Part shown: positions 8,693 to 17,514 of the stretch, piece by piece | Layout of the letters: each line of letters begins with the position of its first letter | Position numbering within the stretch: the stretch's first letter is position 1 | From: RGIG8767 sp045531685 | Lineage (GTDB): Bacteria > Bacillota > Clostridia > Lachnospirales > Lachnospiraceae | Direction of reading: 5' to 3' | Length of the DNA stretch: 42,926 bases | Assembly (NCBI GenBank): GCA_045531685.1 | Contig: JAZSEL010000063.1 | Span: forward strand, 1 to 42,926 | The notes under the pieces: model-generated | Databases searched by the model: none | Seen by the model: only the letters and a program-made list of their open reading frames with translations | What the model was told of the DNA's origin: nothing | Made by a program: the position numbers and the translations under genes

Positions 8693-10615
8693 CTATATAT
8701 CCAACAGAGCATCCTGGGCATGCTCATAAATATATTTCTTACGTGGGGTAACGTCCGTACCCATTAATATTTCGGTAATGTCCGATGCGTACCGGGCATC
8801 CTCTATTTCTACCAGCTTAAGCTTTCTTGTCTCCGGATTCAGGGTTGTCTCCCAAAGCTGTTCTGCGTCCATTTCTCCCAGACCTTTGTATCTTTGTAAA
8901 GTAAACGGACCTTTATGGGTCTTACGATAACGTTCCAATGCCTTGTCATCATACAGATATTCTTCCTGACCCTTGGATGGCATAGCTTTATACAAAGGAG
9001 GCATAGCAATATATACATGTCCTTCATAGATAAGCTCCGGCATAAAACGATAGAACAAGGTAAGAAGCAGATTGGAAATATGTGCACCATCCACGTCGGC
9101 ATCGGCCATAATAATAATCTTGTCATAACGAAGTTTGGTAATGTCAAAATCATTGCCATAGCCCTCTGAGAAACCACAATTGAACGCATTAATCATAGTC
9201 TTAATCTCAGCATTGGCAAGCACCTTATCAATACTTGCTTTTTCTACATTCAAAATCTTACCACGGATTGGTAAAATCGCCTGGAATTGACGATTACGTG
9301 CTGTCTTTGCACTTCCCCCTGCAGAATCACCTTCCACGATGAAAATTTCGCACTTCTTCATATCCTTAGACTCACAGTTTGCAAGTTTACCATTGGAATC
9401 AAAGGAATATTTTGGCTTTGTTAAAAGGTTGGTCTTGGCCTTTTCTTCGCTCTTACGAATCTTGGCTGCTTTTTCTGCACAACTTAACACATTTTTTAAT
9501 ACATCAAGATTACGGTCAAAATAACGTACAATTTCTTCACCGGTTATTTTACTGACAATCTTGGCGGCATCCTGATTATCCAGCTTAGTCTTAGTCTGAC
9601 CTTCGAAACGAGGGTCCGGATGCTTAATGGATACGATTGCCGTCATGCCGTTACGGATATCCGCACCTGTAAAATTAGCATCCCTTTCTTTTAACACGCC
9701 AATGGTTCTGGCATACGTATTCATGGCGGTGGTAAACTGGGTTTTAAAACCGGTCAGATGGGTACCACCCTCCGCGTTGTAAATATTATTACAAAATCCA
9801 AGAACATTTTCGTGGAATTCATTTACATACTGAAGAGCAACTTCTACGGTAATTCCTTCGCTTTCACCAATAAAGTAAATCGGCTCGTGAATGGTTTCCT
9901 TCTGACGGTTCATATCCTTAATGAATCCAATCAGTCCTTCCGGCTCATGGAATTCGATGTATTCTTTTTCCGCTTTTCTTTTATCTTCAAATACAATGGT
10001 CAGATTCGGATTCAGATAAGCAGTCTCATGAAGACGGCTCTTTACCTCATCCTCTTTAAACCATGTTTTATCAAAAATGGTATCATCCGGTAAGAAATTA
10101 ATACAGGTTCCGGTCTCCTTGGTTTTCCCTACCACAGGAAGCAAACCGTCAATTAAATCTGTAGTCGGAATACCTCTTTCGTAACTATCCTGATAAATAC
10201 AACCTTTTTTCTTGACTCTTACAGTCAATCTGTTGGAAAGAGCATTTACAACCGAAGAACCTACCCCGTGAAGACCACCACTTGTTTTATATGCAGAATC
10301 ATCAAACTTACCGCCTGCATGTAATGTTGTAAAGACCAATCGTTCTGCACTCATACCTTTTTCATGCATTTCAATCGGAATTCCTCGGCCGTTATCTTCT
10401 ACGGTTGCTGAGCCATCCGCTTCCAGAGTAACATGAATTTTACTACAAAAGCCGGCAAGATGTTCGTCCACAGAGTTATCTACAATTTCATAAATCAAAT
10501 GATTTAATCCCTTGGTAGAAACACTTCCGATATACATTCCGGGACGTTTCCGAACCGCTTCCAATCCTTCTAAAACTGTAATGCTGGATGCATCATAGGT
10601 AGTATTTTTCCCCAT
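8693..10615 (-). CDS. Type II topoisomerase subunit B (ParE-like)
   Basis: A 640-residue ATPase subunit pairing with the A subunit just downstream. The GHKL ATPase fold has the N-box EIVDNSVDEHLAG, the G1 box EDNGRGIP and SGGLHGVGSSVVNALS. The Toprim domain shows EGDSAGGSAK, PIRGKILNVEKA and MADADVDGAHI, and the C-terminal QRYKGLGEM motif is intact. The length is normal for GyrB/ParE of Gram-positive bacteria, which lack the large insert of proteobacterial GyrB. The order B then A on one transcript suits parE-parC or gyrB-gyrA alike; the subunit A sequence tips the call to topoisomerase IV-like. The leader of about 75 nt carries an extended -10 promoter. Confidence 0.92.
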   Translation of the reverse strand: MGKNTTYDASSITVLEGLEAVRKRPGMYIGSVSTKGLNHLIYEIVDNSVDEHLAGFCSKIHVTLEADGSATVEDNGRGIPIEMHEKGMSAERLVFTTLHAGGKFDDSAYKTSGGLHGVGSSVVNALSNRLTVRVKKKGCIYQDSYERGIPTTDLIDGLLPVVGKTKETGTCINFLPDDTIFDKTWFKEDEVKSRLHETAYLNPNLTIVFEDKRKAEKEYIEFHEPEGLIGFIKDMNRQKETIHEPIYFIGESEGITVEVALQYVNEFHENVLGFCNNIYNAEGGTHLTGFKTQFTTAMNTYARTIGVLKERDANFTGADIRNGMTAIVSIKHPDPRFEGQTKTKLDNQDAAKIVSKITGEEIVRYFDRNLDVLKNVLSCAEKAAKIRKSEEKAKTNLLTKPKYSFDSNGKLANCESKDMKKCEIFIVEGDSAGGSAKTARNRQFQAILPIRGKILNVEKASIDKVLANAEIKTMINAFNCGFSEGYGNDFDITKLRYDKIIIMADADVDGAHISNLLLTLFYRFMPELIYEGHVYIAMPPLYKAMPSKGQEEYLYDDKALERYRKTHKGPFTLQRYKGLGEMDAEQLWETTLNPETRKLKLVEIEDARYASDITEILMGTDVTPRKKYIYEHAQDALLDI

Positions 10616-10698
10616 AATACGTTAACCTCTCTCCTATACTAAAAAAATATCAAGTACCTCTTATGTTGTACCCCATAATTATCCAATTTAATCAAGTT

Positions 10699-10704
10699 AT
10701 TATA
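10699..10704 (-). promoter_or_regulatory. Extended -10 promoter of the parE-parC-like operon
   Basis: The minus strand reads TGC-TATAAT, a perfect -10 hexamer with the extended TGn motif. The expected -35 region is weak (TTTTCT at 17-bp spacing). It would start transcription near 10692, about 77 nt before the subunit B start codon, and sits just beyond the degV terminator. Confidence 0.55.
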
Positions 10705-10730
10705 GCATGTTTTTGGGCTTAAGAAAAGAA

Positions 10731-10755
10731 AAAACACTACCTGTTGTAGTGTTTT
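10731..10755. terminator. Terminator of the asp23-fakA-recG-degV operon
   Basis: A perfect 10-bp stem AAAACACTAC / GTAGTGTTTT with a 5-nt loop, flanked by T-runs on both strands. It is 43 bp past the degV stop codon and ends that operon before the topoisomerase promoter. Confidence 0.85.
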
Positions 10756-10798
10756 TGATTATAAAATACAATTTTTAGTGTTTTTTCTTTAATTATTA

Positions 10799-11668
10799 CT
10801 AAACAGACATATTCATGGTGCATGCAACGGCAAGTGCTCCGGGGCCGATATGACAGGATACACTTAAGGAAAGCGGGTCCACCATTTCAATCGCAATACC
10901 CGGGAGAGCCTCTTCTACATCCGCTTTTAAATTCGCGGCTGCTTCCGGACAATTGGTATGTGCAATCATAAGAGTTACATTCTTGCTTGCCAAACCGCCA
11001 AAACGGGTTTCGATATCGTTTTTAATCGCATTAATCATAATGCTCTTTCCCTGCGTCGAGGTTCTTGCCTTAGCAAAGGCATCCAATTTTTCTCCCTGAA
11101 TTTGAAGAACCGGTTTTAAACGCAAAAGAGTTCCCAAGGCTGCCGCAGCCGGGGTGATACGTCCGCCCTTTTTTAGATAATAAAGGGTATCCAACATAAT
11201 ATAGATACTGGAATTGAATTTATCTTCCTCTAATTTTTCCTTTATCTCGGAAGCATTCATTCCTGCCGCCACCATCTTTTGCGCATCAAAACAAGACTGC
11301 TTCTGGGTAACAGAAATACGCTGGTTGTTCACTACCTGAACCTTACCGTCGTACTCATCAGCCAACATAATAGCCGTTTGACAAGAACTGCTGAGCCCGC
11401 TGCTCATGGGAATATGGACAATTTCATCGTAGTCTTTTAAAATTTCTTCCCATAAGGACATAACCGCTTCCGGTGAAGGCTGGGAGGTGAAAATCTCTGC
11501 ATCTTCTCCCAATTTCTGATAAAACTCGTCCTGTGTTAAGTTAATATCTTCAAAATATTCCGTTCCTTCAATGGTAAAAGGCATGGGTAATACAAAAATA
11601 CCTAAGCTTTTCGCCTCATTCTGTGTAATTCCACTGTTACTGTCCGTAACAATTGCAACTTTATTCAT
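10799..11668 (-). CDS. DegV family fatty-acid-binding protein (FakB-like)
   Basis: A 289-residue DegV/FakB protein. Members bind a fatty acid in a buried pocket and present it to the kinase FakA, giving acyl-phosphate for phospholipid synthesis. The family signatures are AIVTDSNSGI at the N terminus, TSQPSP near residue 62 (a head-group-binding region), HIPMSSGLSSSCQTA, and YLKKGGRI followed by the alpha-helical subdomain. The ribosome site is AAAGG before ATG 11668. It is the last gene of a transcript that also carries asp23 and a FakA-like protein, which supports a FakA-FakB functional pairing. Which fatty acid it binds cannot be told. Confidence 0.9.
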   Translation of the reverse strand: MNKVAIVTDSNSGITQNEAKSLGIFVLPMPFTIEGTEYFEDINLTQDEFYQKLGEDAEIFTSQPSPEAVMSLWEEILKDYDEIVHIPMSSGLSSSCQTAIMLADEYDGKVQVVNNQRISVTQKQSCFDAQKMVAAGMNASEIKEKLEEDKFNSSIYIMLDTLYYLKKGGRITPAAAALGTLLRLKPVLQIQGEKLDAFAKARTSTQGKSIMINAIKNDIETRFGGLASKNVTLMIAHTNCPEAAANLKADVEEALPGIAIEMVDPLSLSVSCHIGPGALAVACTMNMSV

Positions 11669-11699
11669 ATAATTAAACCTTTCTCATTTAATAAGTAAT

Positions 11700-13757
11700 T
11701 TACAAGGTCTGCATTTTATCTGCCATAGACTCCACTCGTAAGTTTAACTGCGAAAAGTTCTTTTCGTCAATAGAATCTTTTCCCTTGAGTATTGTATCAC
11801 AAAATGCATCTGCTTTCAGCAACATATCGTGATCGCTGTAAATATCTGCAATTACAAATCCTAATTCCCCACTTTGGGCAATGCCTCCAAGCTGTCCGGG
11901 ACCACGTAATTCCAAATCTTTATTGGCAATATAAAAGCCGTCATTGGATTCGTTCAGTATCTTTAAACGCTCTTCATTCTTTTTGTTTAAATTACCGCTC
12001 ATAAAAATACAGTATGACTGCTCTGCGCCTCGTCCCACACGTCCTCTTAACTGATGCAGCTGTGCCAAACCGTAACGCTCTGCATTCTCAATCATCATAA
12101 CGGTGGCGTTCGGCACATTAATGCCAACTTCAATTACGGTTGTTGACACAAGAATATCAATTTCATGGCGCTCAAATGCCTGCATAACCGTATTTTTTTC
12201 TGAAAGAGACATTTTCCCGTGAATATAGGAAATGATAATTTCTTTCGGAAACACCGCTTGTAATGCAGATGTATAATCCATTACATTTTCTAATTCTTCC
12301 GTGGCTTCACTCTCTTCTACCATTGGACAGATAATATATACCTGTCTTCCTTTGGCAATCTCTTTTTGCATAAAGGAATATGCCGTCGGCCGATAGGAAT
12401 CGTTAACAACACAATTCTTAATGGGCAACCGGTTGGCAGGTAACTCATCAATCAAAGAAACCGACAAATCTCCATACAAAATTAGTGCCAGTGTTCTTGG
12501 AATCGGAGTTGCACTCATAACCAGAATATGAGGATTGCTTCCCTTTTTTCGCAGTGCTTCTCTTTGGTTTACCCCAAACCGGTGTTGTTCATCCGTGATA
12601 ACAAGTCCCAAATTTTGATAACTTACCTTTTCCTGCATAATAGCATGGGTTCCGATGATGACATTATATGTGCCGTCGGCAATTCTTTCCAATGCCTCTC
12701 TTTTTTCTTTTACACGCATGGAGCCCAGTAAAAGTACAGGACGGATGCATAAATGATACTTTTCTATAAGTTCTGTTAAGGAACGGTAATGTTGCTCTGC
12801 CAATACTTCGGTAGGTGCCATTAGTGCCCCCTGCCTGTTATTGGCTGCCGCCTTTAACAATGCTAAAAATGCAACAATTGTTTTTCCGCTGCCTACATCG
12901 CCCTGAAGCAACCGGTTCATGGGAAGAGCTGCATCCATATCCGCCTCAATCTCCTGCCATGCTTTTTTTTGAGCATTGGTAAGGGTATATGGAAGTGCTT
13001 CTAATAAGCGTACCGTATCTGCAACCGGTAGCATAGGATTGGCTATTAAATCCGGTGTGGTTTCGGATTTGTATTTACGTATTAAATAAAGAAACGAAAA
13101 AAACTCATGAAATGCCAGACGTTTTTTAGCAAGAAGAAACTCCTCCTTTGTTTCCGGCATATGAATACTGCATAGAGCATCATGAATCGGAAGAAGCTCC
13201 AACTCGTTTCTTTGTTTTTCGTTTAAATAATCCTCAATAGTAACCAGACCTGATAATGCATTTTGACATGCTTTTTGTATGGTATGGTTGGTAATTCCCT
13301 TGGTCAGATGATAATTCGGTAATAATTTATGAATGAGTCCATTGTACTTTTCCACCTCAAATATTTGTGGCTGGAGCATGGAAAAGCCACCCCTTGTACA
13401 ATCGATTACCCCACGCAGAATATATGACTGCCCGGGCTTTAACATATTCCTTATATAGGGCATGTTAAAAAAACGGACGGATACCACACAATCTCGGCAT
13501 TTTATCTTTGCCAGACTGATGTGATAACGGCCATTCTTTTTGGAAACAATAGAACCGGAAACAGGAGTTCCTAAAAAAGAAATCACATTTCCGTTATCTT
13601 CTTTCTTCGGACAAACAGGTGCTTCATAGCAGGTAAATCCCTTTGGAAGATTTAACAACAAATCCTCTACTGTATATATATTCATTTTATGAAACAACAC
13701 TGCCGTTTTTTCTCCGATTCCCTTTATGGAAACGATGTCATCACTAAGCCTTGTCAT
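11700..13757 (-). CDS. recG: ATP-dependent DNA helicase RecG
   Basis: A 685-residue RecG, the branch-migrating helicase that processes stalled forks and recombination intermediates. The N-terminal wedge/OB domain is followed by helicase motifs in order: Walker A GDVGSGKTIVA, motif Ia APTEVLAEQH, DEQH box ITDEQHRFG, motif III SATPIPRT, and motif VI QLRGRVGRG. The C-terminal TRG region follows. I take the ATG at 13757 (MTRLSDDI), which has GGGGGA eight bases upstream and begins exactly at the family start. The upstream ATG at 13862 would add 35 cysteine-rich residues with no counterpart. It sits 31 bp before degV and 123 bp after the FakA-like gene, in the common Firmicutes order. Confidence 0.96.
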   Translation of the reverse strand: MTRLSDDIVSIKGIGEKTAVLFHKMNIYTVEDLLLNLPKGFTCYEAPVCPKKEDNGNVISFLGTPVSGSIVSKKNGRYHISLAKIKCRDCVVSVRFFNMPYIRNMLKPGQSYILRGVIDCTRGGFSMLQPQIFEVEKYNGLIHKLLPNYHLTKGITNHTIQKACQNALSGLVTIEDYLNEKQRNELELLPIHDALCSIHMPETKEEFLLAKKRLAFHEFFSFLYLIRKYKSETTPDLIANPMLPVADTVRLLEALPYTLTNAQKKAWQEIEADMDAALPMNRLLQGDVGSGKTIVAFLALLKAAANNRQGALMAPTEVLAEQHYRSLTELIEKYHLCIRPVLLLGSMRVKEKREALERIADGTYNVIIGTHAIMQEKVSYQNLGLVITDEQHRFGVNQREALRKKGSNPHILVMSATPIPRTLALILYGDLSVSLIDELPANRLPIKNCVVNDSYRPTAYSFMQKEIAKGRQVYIICPMVEESEATEELENVMDYTSALQAVFPKEIIISYIHGKMSLSEKNTVMQAFERHEIDILVSTTVIEVGINVPNATVMMIENAERYGLAQLHQLRGRVGRGAEQSYCIFMSGNLNKKNEERLKILNESNDGFYIANKDLELRGPGQLGGIAQSGELGFVIADIYSDHDMLLKADAFCDTILKGKDSIDEKNFSQLNLRVESMADKMQTL

Positions 13758-13880
13758 TGTTTTTCCCCCAATTGAAAATGCAGTACCTGTATAACTTACG
13801 GCGTTACCTTCCCGCTGTCCGCAAATTATACAGATACTGCATTTATCCATTTTGCTCTGCAATAACGAATCCGCTGCTAT

Positions 13881-15560
13881 TTACTCAACTGAAATTACAT
13901 AATAGTAAATCGGCTGTCCGCCATACTGGAGTTCCACATCACAGGAACTGAATTTTTCACTGATTGTATCACAAATCTCCTGGGCAGCCTCTTCTGTAAT
14001 CTCTTCTCCGTAGTAAACACTGATTAATTCGGAATCTTCATCCACCATAGCGTCTACCATTGAGAAAATAACTTCATTCATCTGTGGACCTACTGCCAAA
14101 ATACCGGCATCACCGATACCCCTGTACTCGCCCTGCTTGATTTCTTTATCATCAATTTGTGTGTCACGAACTGCATAAGTTACCTCACCGGTCTTAACAC
14201 GTGTAATTTCTTCACACATAACTGATTCATTTTCGGAAGCATCCATATCCGGAACATAATTGATAACAGCCGTAATACCCTGTGCAATCGTCTTAGTCGG
14301 GATTACTACAACCTTCTTATCCTCTACCAGATACTGTGCCTGATTGGCTGCAAGAATAATATTTTTATTATTCGGTAAAACAAAAACCGTATCGGCATTG
14401 ACCATGGAAATTGCATTTACAATATCATCCGTACTTGGATTCATGGTCTGTCCACCGGAAATTACATAATCTACGCCAAGACTCTTGAAAATCTCTGTCA
14501 TACCGTCACCGGCAGCAACCGTAACAAAACCAATATCCTTACGAGGTTCATCAAATGCAGGTGCCACCTGCTGTTCCGGAGCCTCTTCTGCGGCCTTTTC
14601 ACTCATCTTGATAACCTTTTCCTGATGTTCAAGACGCATATTATCAATCTTAATATTGGATAACGCCCCATAATGGAGAGCTTTCTGGATTGCCATACCC
14701 GGATCATTGGTGTGAACATGTACTTTTACCACATCATCATCCGCTACAACAACAATGGAATCACCAATGGACTCTAAATACGCTTTGAAATCCATCTCAT
14801 TCTTAATATTGAAATTACGGGTCAGCATAATAATAAATTCTGTACAATATCCGAACTTGATGTCTTCGTCTGTGAATCCGTCGCCTACCGCTGCAGTATT
14901 AACAGAAACAGTCGGAGTTTCAACAGAAAAATCAATTTCCTTACCAAGGTATGCATCATAGGCACCCTTTAATACTTCCATAAGACCTTGTCCGCCGGAA
15001 TCTACTACACCTGCCTGCTTTAATACCGGTAACATTTCCGGTGTCTGACTTAATACATAGTCAGCATGCTTAATAACCTCATCAAAGAAAGTATTCAAAT
15101 CTTCACAACCGTCTTCTAAGAGTTCTTTTGCTTTGTCGCTTGCTCCTTTGGCTACGGTAAGAATCGTACCTTCCTTTGGTTTCATAACGGCTTTATAAGC
15201 AGTCTCTACTGCTTTTTCAAAAGCTGCAGCAAATATAGGAAGGGTAACTTCATCATATTCCTTTACAACTTTGGTAAAACCACGAAGAAGCTGTGATAAA
15301 ATAACTCCGGAATTACCTCTGGCACCACGCAATGAGCCGGAAGAAACCGCTTTGCATAAAGTAGTCATATCCGGATCATCCATTGCTGCTACTTCTTTGG
15401 CAGCCGCCATAATGGTCATAGTCATATTGGTTCCCGTATCTCCGTCAGGAACCGGGAATACATTTAATTCATTAATCCATTCTTTTTTAACTTCTAAATT
15501 TTTAGCACCTGCTAAGAACATCTTGGAAAGCATCTTAGCATCAATGGTATTTAACGACAC
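13881..15560 (-). CDS. DAK2 domain fatty acid kinase FakA-like (YloV)
   Basis: A 559-residue YloV/FakA-type protein. The N-terminal DhaL (DAK2) ATP-binding domain shows INELNVFPVPDGDTGTNM, the Gly-rich SLRGARGNSGVILSQLLRGF, and DSGGQGLMEV. The C-terminal half matches the FakA middle and C-terminal domains (VRDTQIDDKEIKQGEY). FakA phosphorylates fatty acids bound to FakB/DegV proteins; a degV gene lies two genes downstream. The start is GTG at 15560, placed by a perfect AAGGAGG eight bases upstream; that site overlaps the asp23 stop codon. Longer readings would run through this ribosome site. Context and length agree with the family. Confidence 0.93.
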   Translation of the reverse strand: MSLNTIDAKMLSKMFLAGAKNLEVKKEWINELNVFPVPDGDTGTNMTMTIMAAAKEVAAMDDPDMTTLCKAVSSGSLRGARGNSGVILSQLLRGFTKVVKEYDEVTLPIFAAAFEKAVETAYKAVMKPKEGTILTVAKGASDKAKELLEDGCEDLNTFFDEVIKHADYVLSQTPEMLPVLKQAGVVDSGGQGLMEVLKGAYDAYLGKEIDFSVETPTVSVNTAAVGDGFTDEDIKFGYCTEFIIMLTRNFNIKNEMDFKAYLESIGDSIVVVADDDVVKVHVHTNDPGMAIQKALHYGALSNIKIDNMRLEHQEKVIKMSEKAAEEAPEQQVAPAFDEPRKDIGFVTVAAGDGMTEIFKSLGVDYVISGGQTMNPSTDDIVNAISMVNADTVFVLPNNKNIILAANQAQYLVEDKKVVVIPTKTIAQGITAVINYVPDMDASENESVMCEEITRVKTGEVTYAVRDTQIDDKEIKQGEYRGIGDAGILAVGPQMNEVIFSMVDAMVDEDSELISVYYGEEITEEAAQEICDTISEKFSSCDVELQYGGQPIYYYVISVE

Positions 15561-15573
15561 AATCAAGTCCTCC

Positions 15574-15933
15574 TTAATCAATCACTCGAACACCTTCAAC
15601 AAAGATATTAATCTTTTCAATTCCAATACCGGTAAATTCTTCTACCTTATATTTGACATTGCTGATTAAATTCTCAGAAACAGCTAAAATGCTGACACCA
15701 AAGGCAACAATAACATGAAAATCCAACACCAATTTGTTGTTTTCCATTGATACTACAATACCTCTTGTCATACTATCCATCTTTAAAAGCTTAACAAGTC
15801 CGTCTTTCATATTAACACCGGCCATACCTACAATACCGAAGCATTCCATAGCAACGCTTCCTGCATACTGGCTGATAACTTCTTTATCAATAGTGATATT
15901 ACCCATGTGAGTATTCATAGAAGATTTCTTCAT
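15574..15933 (-). CDS. Asp23/Gls24 family envelope stress protein
   Basis: A 119-residue Asp23/Gls24 domain protein, a small family often found immediately before the fakA-type gene. Signatures are the opening GNITIDKEVISQYAGSVAM, the central GVNMKDGLVKL and the closing VEEFTGIGIEKINIFVEGV. Members associate with membrane or envelope stress, but the molecular role is unsettled. The start is ATG 15933, eight bases after AAAGGAGG; the upstream in-frame ATG at 15957 lies before that site. It is the first gene of the operon asp23-fakA-recG-degV. Confidence 0.92.
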   Translation of the reverse strand: MKKSSMNTHMGNITIDKEVISQYAGSVAMECFGIVGMAGVNMKDGLVKLLKMDSMTRGIVVSMENNKLVLDFHVIVAFGVSILAVSENLISNVKYKVEEFTGIGIEKINIFVEGVRVID

Positions 15934-15967
15934 GTAAGACCTCCTTTTTGTGAACAAAATTTACTAT

Positions 15968-15973
15968 ATTATA
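15968..15973 (-). promoter_or_regulatory. Probable -10 of the asp23-fakA-recG-degV operon
   Basis: TATAAT on the minus strand, 35 bases before the asp23 start codon, with TTTCAT at 17-bp spacing as a weak -35. It is the only good hexamer in the AT-rich gap divergent to rpmB. Confidence 0.5.
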
Positions 15974-16045
15974 ACCTCTTTTAGATAAAAATGAAACATA
16001 AATTTCTAGATATTGATAAATTTGTATATTTTCACGTTTTTTTGC

Positions 16046-16074
16046 TTGCATTTACTTGCTTCATCTGCTATGAT
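16046..16074 (+). promoter_or_regulatory. Sigma-A-type promoter of rpmB
   Basis: TTGCAT (16046-16051), 17-bp spacer, TATGAT (16069-16074). The predicted start near 16081 leaves a leader of about 37 nt holding the AGGAGGTG ribosome site. No ribosomal-protein leader structure was seen. Confidence 0.7.
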
Positions 16075-16117
16075 AATACCGTTGTGACGAAAACTAATGG
16101 TTTTAGGAGGTGTTAAT

Positions 16118-16303
16118 ATGGCAAAATGTGATATCTGCGGAAAAGGCGTACATTTTGGAAACAACGTCAGCCATTCTCATAGAAGATCCAATCGTATTTG
16201 GAATTCCAATGTTAGAAGCGTAAAGTGTAAAGTAAACGGTGCTGCTAAGAAGATGCATGTTTGCACTACTTGTTTAAAATCCGGCCGTGTTGAAAGAGCT
16301 TAA
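16118..16303 (+). CDS. rpmB: 50S ribosomal protein L28
   Basis: A 61-residue L28. It begins MAKCDICGKGVHFGNNVSHSH and carries the Arg-rich RRSNRIWNSNV segment that contacts 23S rRNA. Both CxxC pairs (CDIC and CTTC) are present, so this is the zinc-binding form of the protein. The start is ATG 16118 after AGGAGGTGTTAAT; an in-frame ATG at 16097 lies before the ribosome site and is rejected. It is monocistronic, with its own promoter and a strong terminator, and divergent from the asp23 operon, as in many Firmicutes. Confidence 0.97.
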   Translation: MAKCDICGKGVHFGNNVSHSHRRSNRIWNSNVRSVKCKVNGAAKKMHVCTTCLKSGRVERA

Positions 16304-16317
16304 TTATCGCTAACACA

Positions 16318-16344
16318 AAAGCTTGTCCGATTTGGACAAGCTTT
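16318..16344. terminator. Bidirectional terminator between rpmB and the J-domain gene
   Basis: A perfect 11-bp stem AAAGCTTGTCC / GGACAAGCTTT with a 5-nt loop and a T-run on the plus strand; on the minus strand TTTT also follows. It serves rpmB and probably the convergent J-domain gene. Confidence 0.92.
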
Positions 16345-16359
16345 TTTTATACTCATTAC

Positions 16360-16914
16360 TTAAAACCGTTCTCCCATTCTCTTACGCATAATCTCATACT
16401 GTCTGTTTATTTCTAACACAGTATCACTGTCTCCGCACAAATTATCCGGATGAAAAATCTTAAGTAAATCCCGATATCTTTTCTTTAATCCCAGTATATT
16501 ATTGACTCCTTTAAAAAAATCCGGAGCTGCTCCCTTATAATATCCGTTTCCTGATGAGGAATAATTGGTAGATCGTTTCTGCTCTTCAAATTGTTGCCGT
16601 TCCCTGTTTAACTTCTTACGGTCCAAATCCAACTGCAAAAAGCCATTTTGTAAAATCTGAAGCTTTTTGTCAAAAAAAGCGCTTTCTTCTTTTAACCGCT
16701 TCCGCTCCATCAAAACTTTATGATTTAAAGCTTTCATTTCCTCTTGGAAGGTTAAACGCTCTTTTATGAACTTATTATATACCTCTTTTTGTTTATCCTG
16801 CTCCTGCATAATCCGAATGCGCTCTTCAAATAAAAAACGTTTCAATTGTTGCAGTTCTTCAGGATCCATGGCATCAATATCCGATTCTACCTGATAGTTT
16901 TCCATCTTTCCCAC
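16360..16914 (-). CDS. Coiled-coil protein with C-terminal J domain
   Basis: A 184-residue cytoplasmic protein with no membrane segment. Residues about 20-115 are a highly charged heptad coiled coil (Lys/Glu/Gln/Arg-rich), followed by a short Ser/Gly/Tyr linker. A compact J domain closes it (LKKRYRDLLKIFHPD near residue 150), including the HPD tripeptide that stimulates DnaK ATPase. There is no Gly/Phe region or zinc finger, so this is a class III J protein, likely recruiting DnaK to a specific partner through the coiled coil. The start is GTG 16914 or ATG 16905; neither has a strong ribosome site. The neighbours are sporulation and envelope genes, but no direct link is visible. Confidence 0.82.
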   Translation of the reverse strand: MGKMENYQVESDIDAMDPEELQQLKRFLFEERIRIMQEQDKQKEVYNKFIKERLTFQEEMKALNHKVLMERKRLKEESAFFDKKLQILQNGFLQLDLDRKKLNRERQQFEEQKRSTNYSSSGNGYYKGAAPDFFKGVNNILGLKKRYRDLLKIFHPDNLCGDSDTVLEINRQYEIMRKRMGERF

Positions 16915-16938
16915 TCATTTGCATTCTTCTATCGGCAT

Positions 16939-17079
16939 TTATTTGCAAAAATACAAATTAAAACCAATAAGCATAAATATAATGATTAAAACAATCCCAA
17001 TAAAGGTATTAGAAATTACCAGCATAAACAGCATTCCCAAGCTTACCCAAAATAATATGAATCCAAACCATCTTAACAC
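16939..17079 (-). CDS. 46-residue hydrophobic membrane protein
   Basis: A short open frame starting at GTG 17079, six bases after AGGAG, and ending at TAA 16939. It would encode 46 residues that are almost entirely two membrane-spanning helices: WFGFILFWVSLGMLFML, a short SNT turn, then FIGIVLIIIFMLIGFNLYF, ending CK. Good ribosome-site spacing, a consistent hydrophobic profile and its place between two same-strand genes support it as real. I recall similar small two-helix proteins in related Clostridia, but cannot verify that here. Function unknown. Confidence 0.68.
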   Translation of the reverse strand: MLRWFGFILFWVSLGMLFMLVISNTFIGIVLIIIFMLIGFNLYFCK

Positions 17080-17151
17080 GGACAGCTCCTAATCACTTCT
17101 TATTATAAGATATTCCAAGGCTTGAAAATGTTGCAAGTAATTTAATATGTC

Positions 17152-17514
17152 CTATTCTTCCGGAAATGCCAGTTCCTTTGCACTGTCATCATCCAAAAGC
17201 TCCTCCTTTGGAGAAGTAAATTTGTCAATAACATCCGGTACCATATCTAAAATCTTTGTAATCGTATCCTGATTCTTGATATTAACAAGCTTTGTATGAC
17301 CATCTTTGATAACAAGAACTGCACTGGGAGTAATCTTGCCACCCACACCGCCGCTATTGTTTCCGGCACCAATACCGAAGGATACATCTACAAGCGGAAG
17401 AATGATGGTATCACCAATCTGTTTTGCCTCTCCGACTACGGTTTTGGTACTGATTACGGAATCCACTCCTTTTAAGAGAGAATCCATTACTGTTGTAAAA
17501 TTATTTTCGCTCAT
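17152..17514 (-). CDS. gerW: GerW family sporulation protein (YtfJ)
   Basis: A 120-residue GerW/YtfJ homologue. The family core is present: N-terminal MDSLLKGVDSVI, then VVGEAKQIGDTIILPLVDVSFGIGAG, a Gly-rich stretch, and SAVLVIKDGHTKLVNI. In Bacillus the protein is made in the forespore and is needed for germination with some nutrients. Its start overlaps the end of the DUF2953 gene by 14 bp, with AAGGAG before it, so the two are translationally coupled. This DUF2953-gerW order equals ytfI-ytfJ in Bacillus, which strengthens both calls. Confidence 0.93.
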   Translation of the reverse strand: MSENNFTTVMDSLLKGVDSVISTKTVVGEAKQIGDTIILPLVDVSFGIGAGNNSGGVGGKITPSAVLVIKDGHTKLVNIKNQDTITKILDMVPDVIDKFTSPKEELLDDDSAKELAFPEE

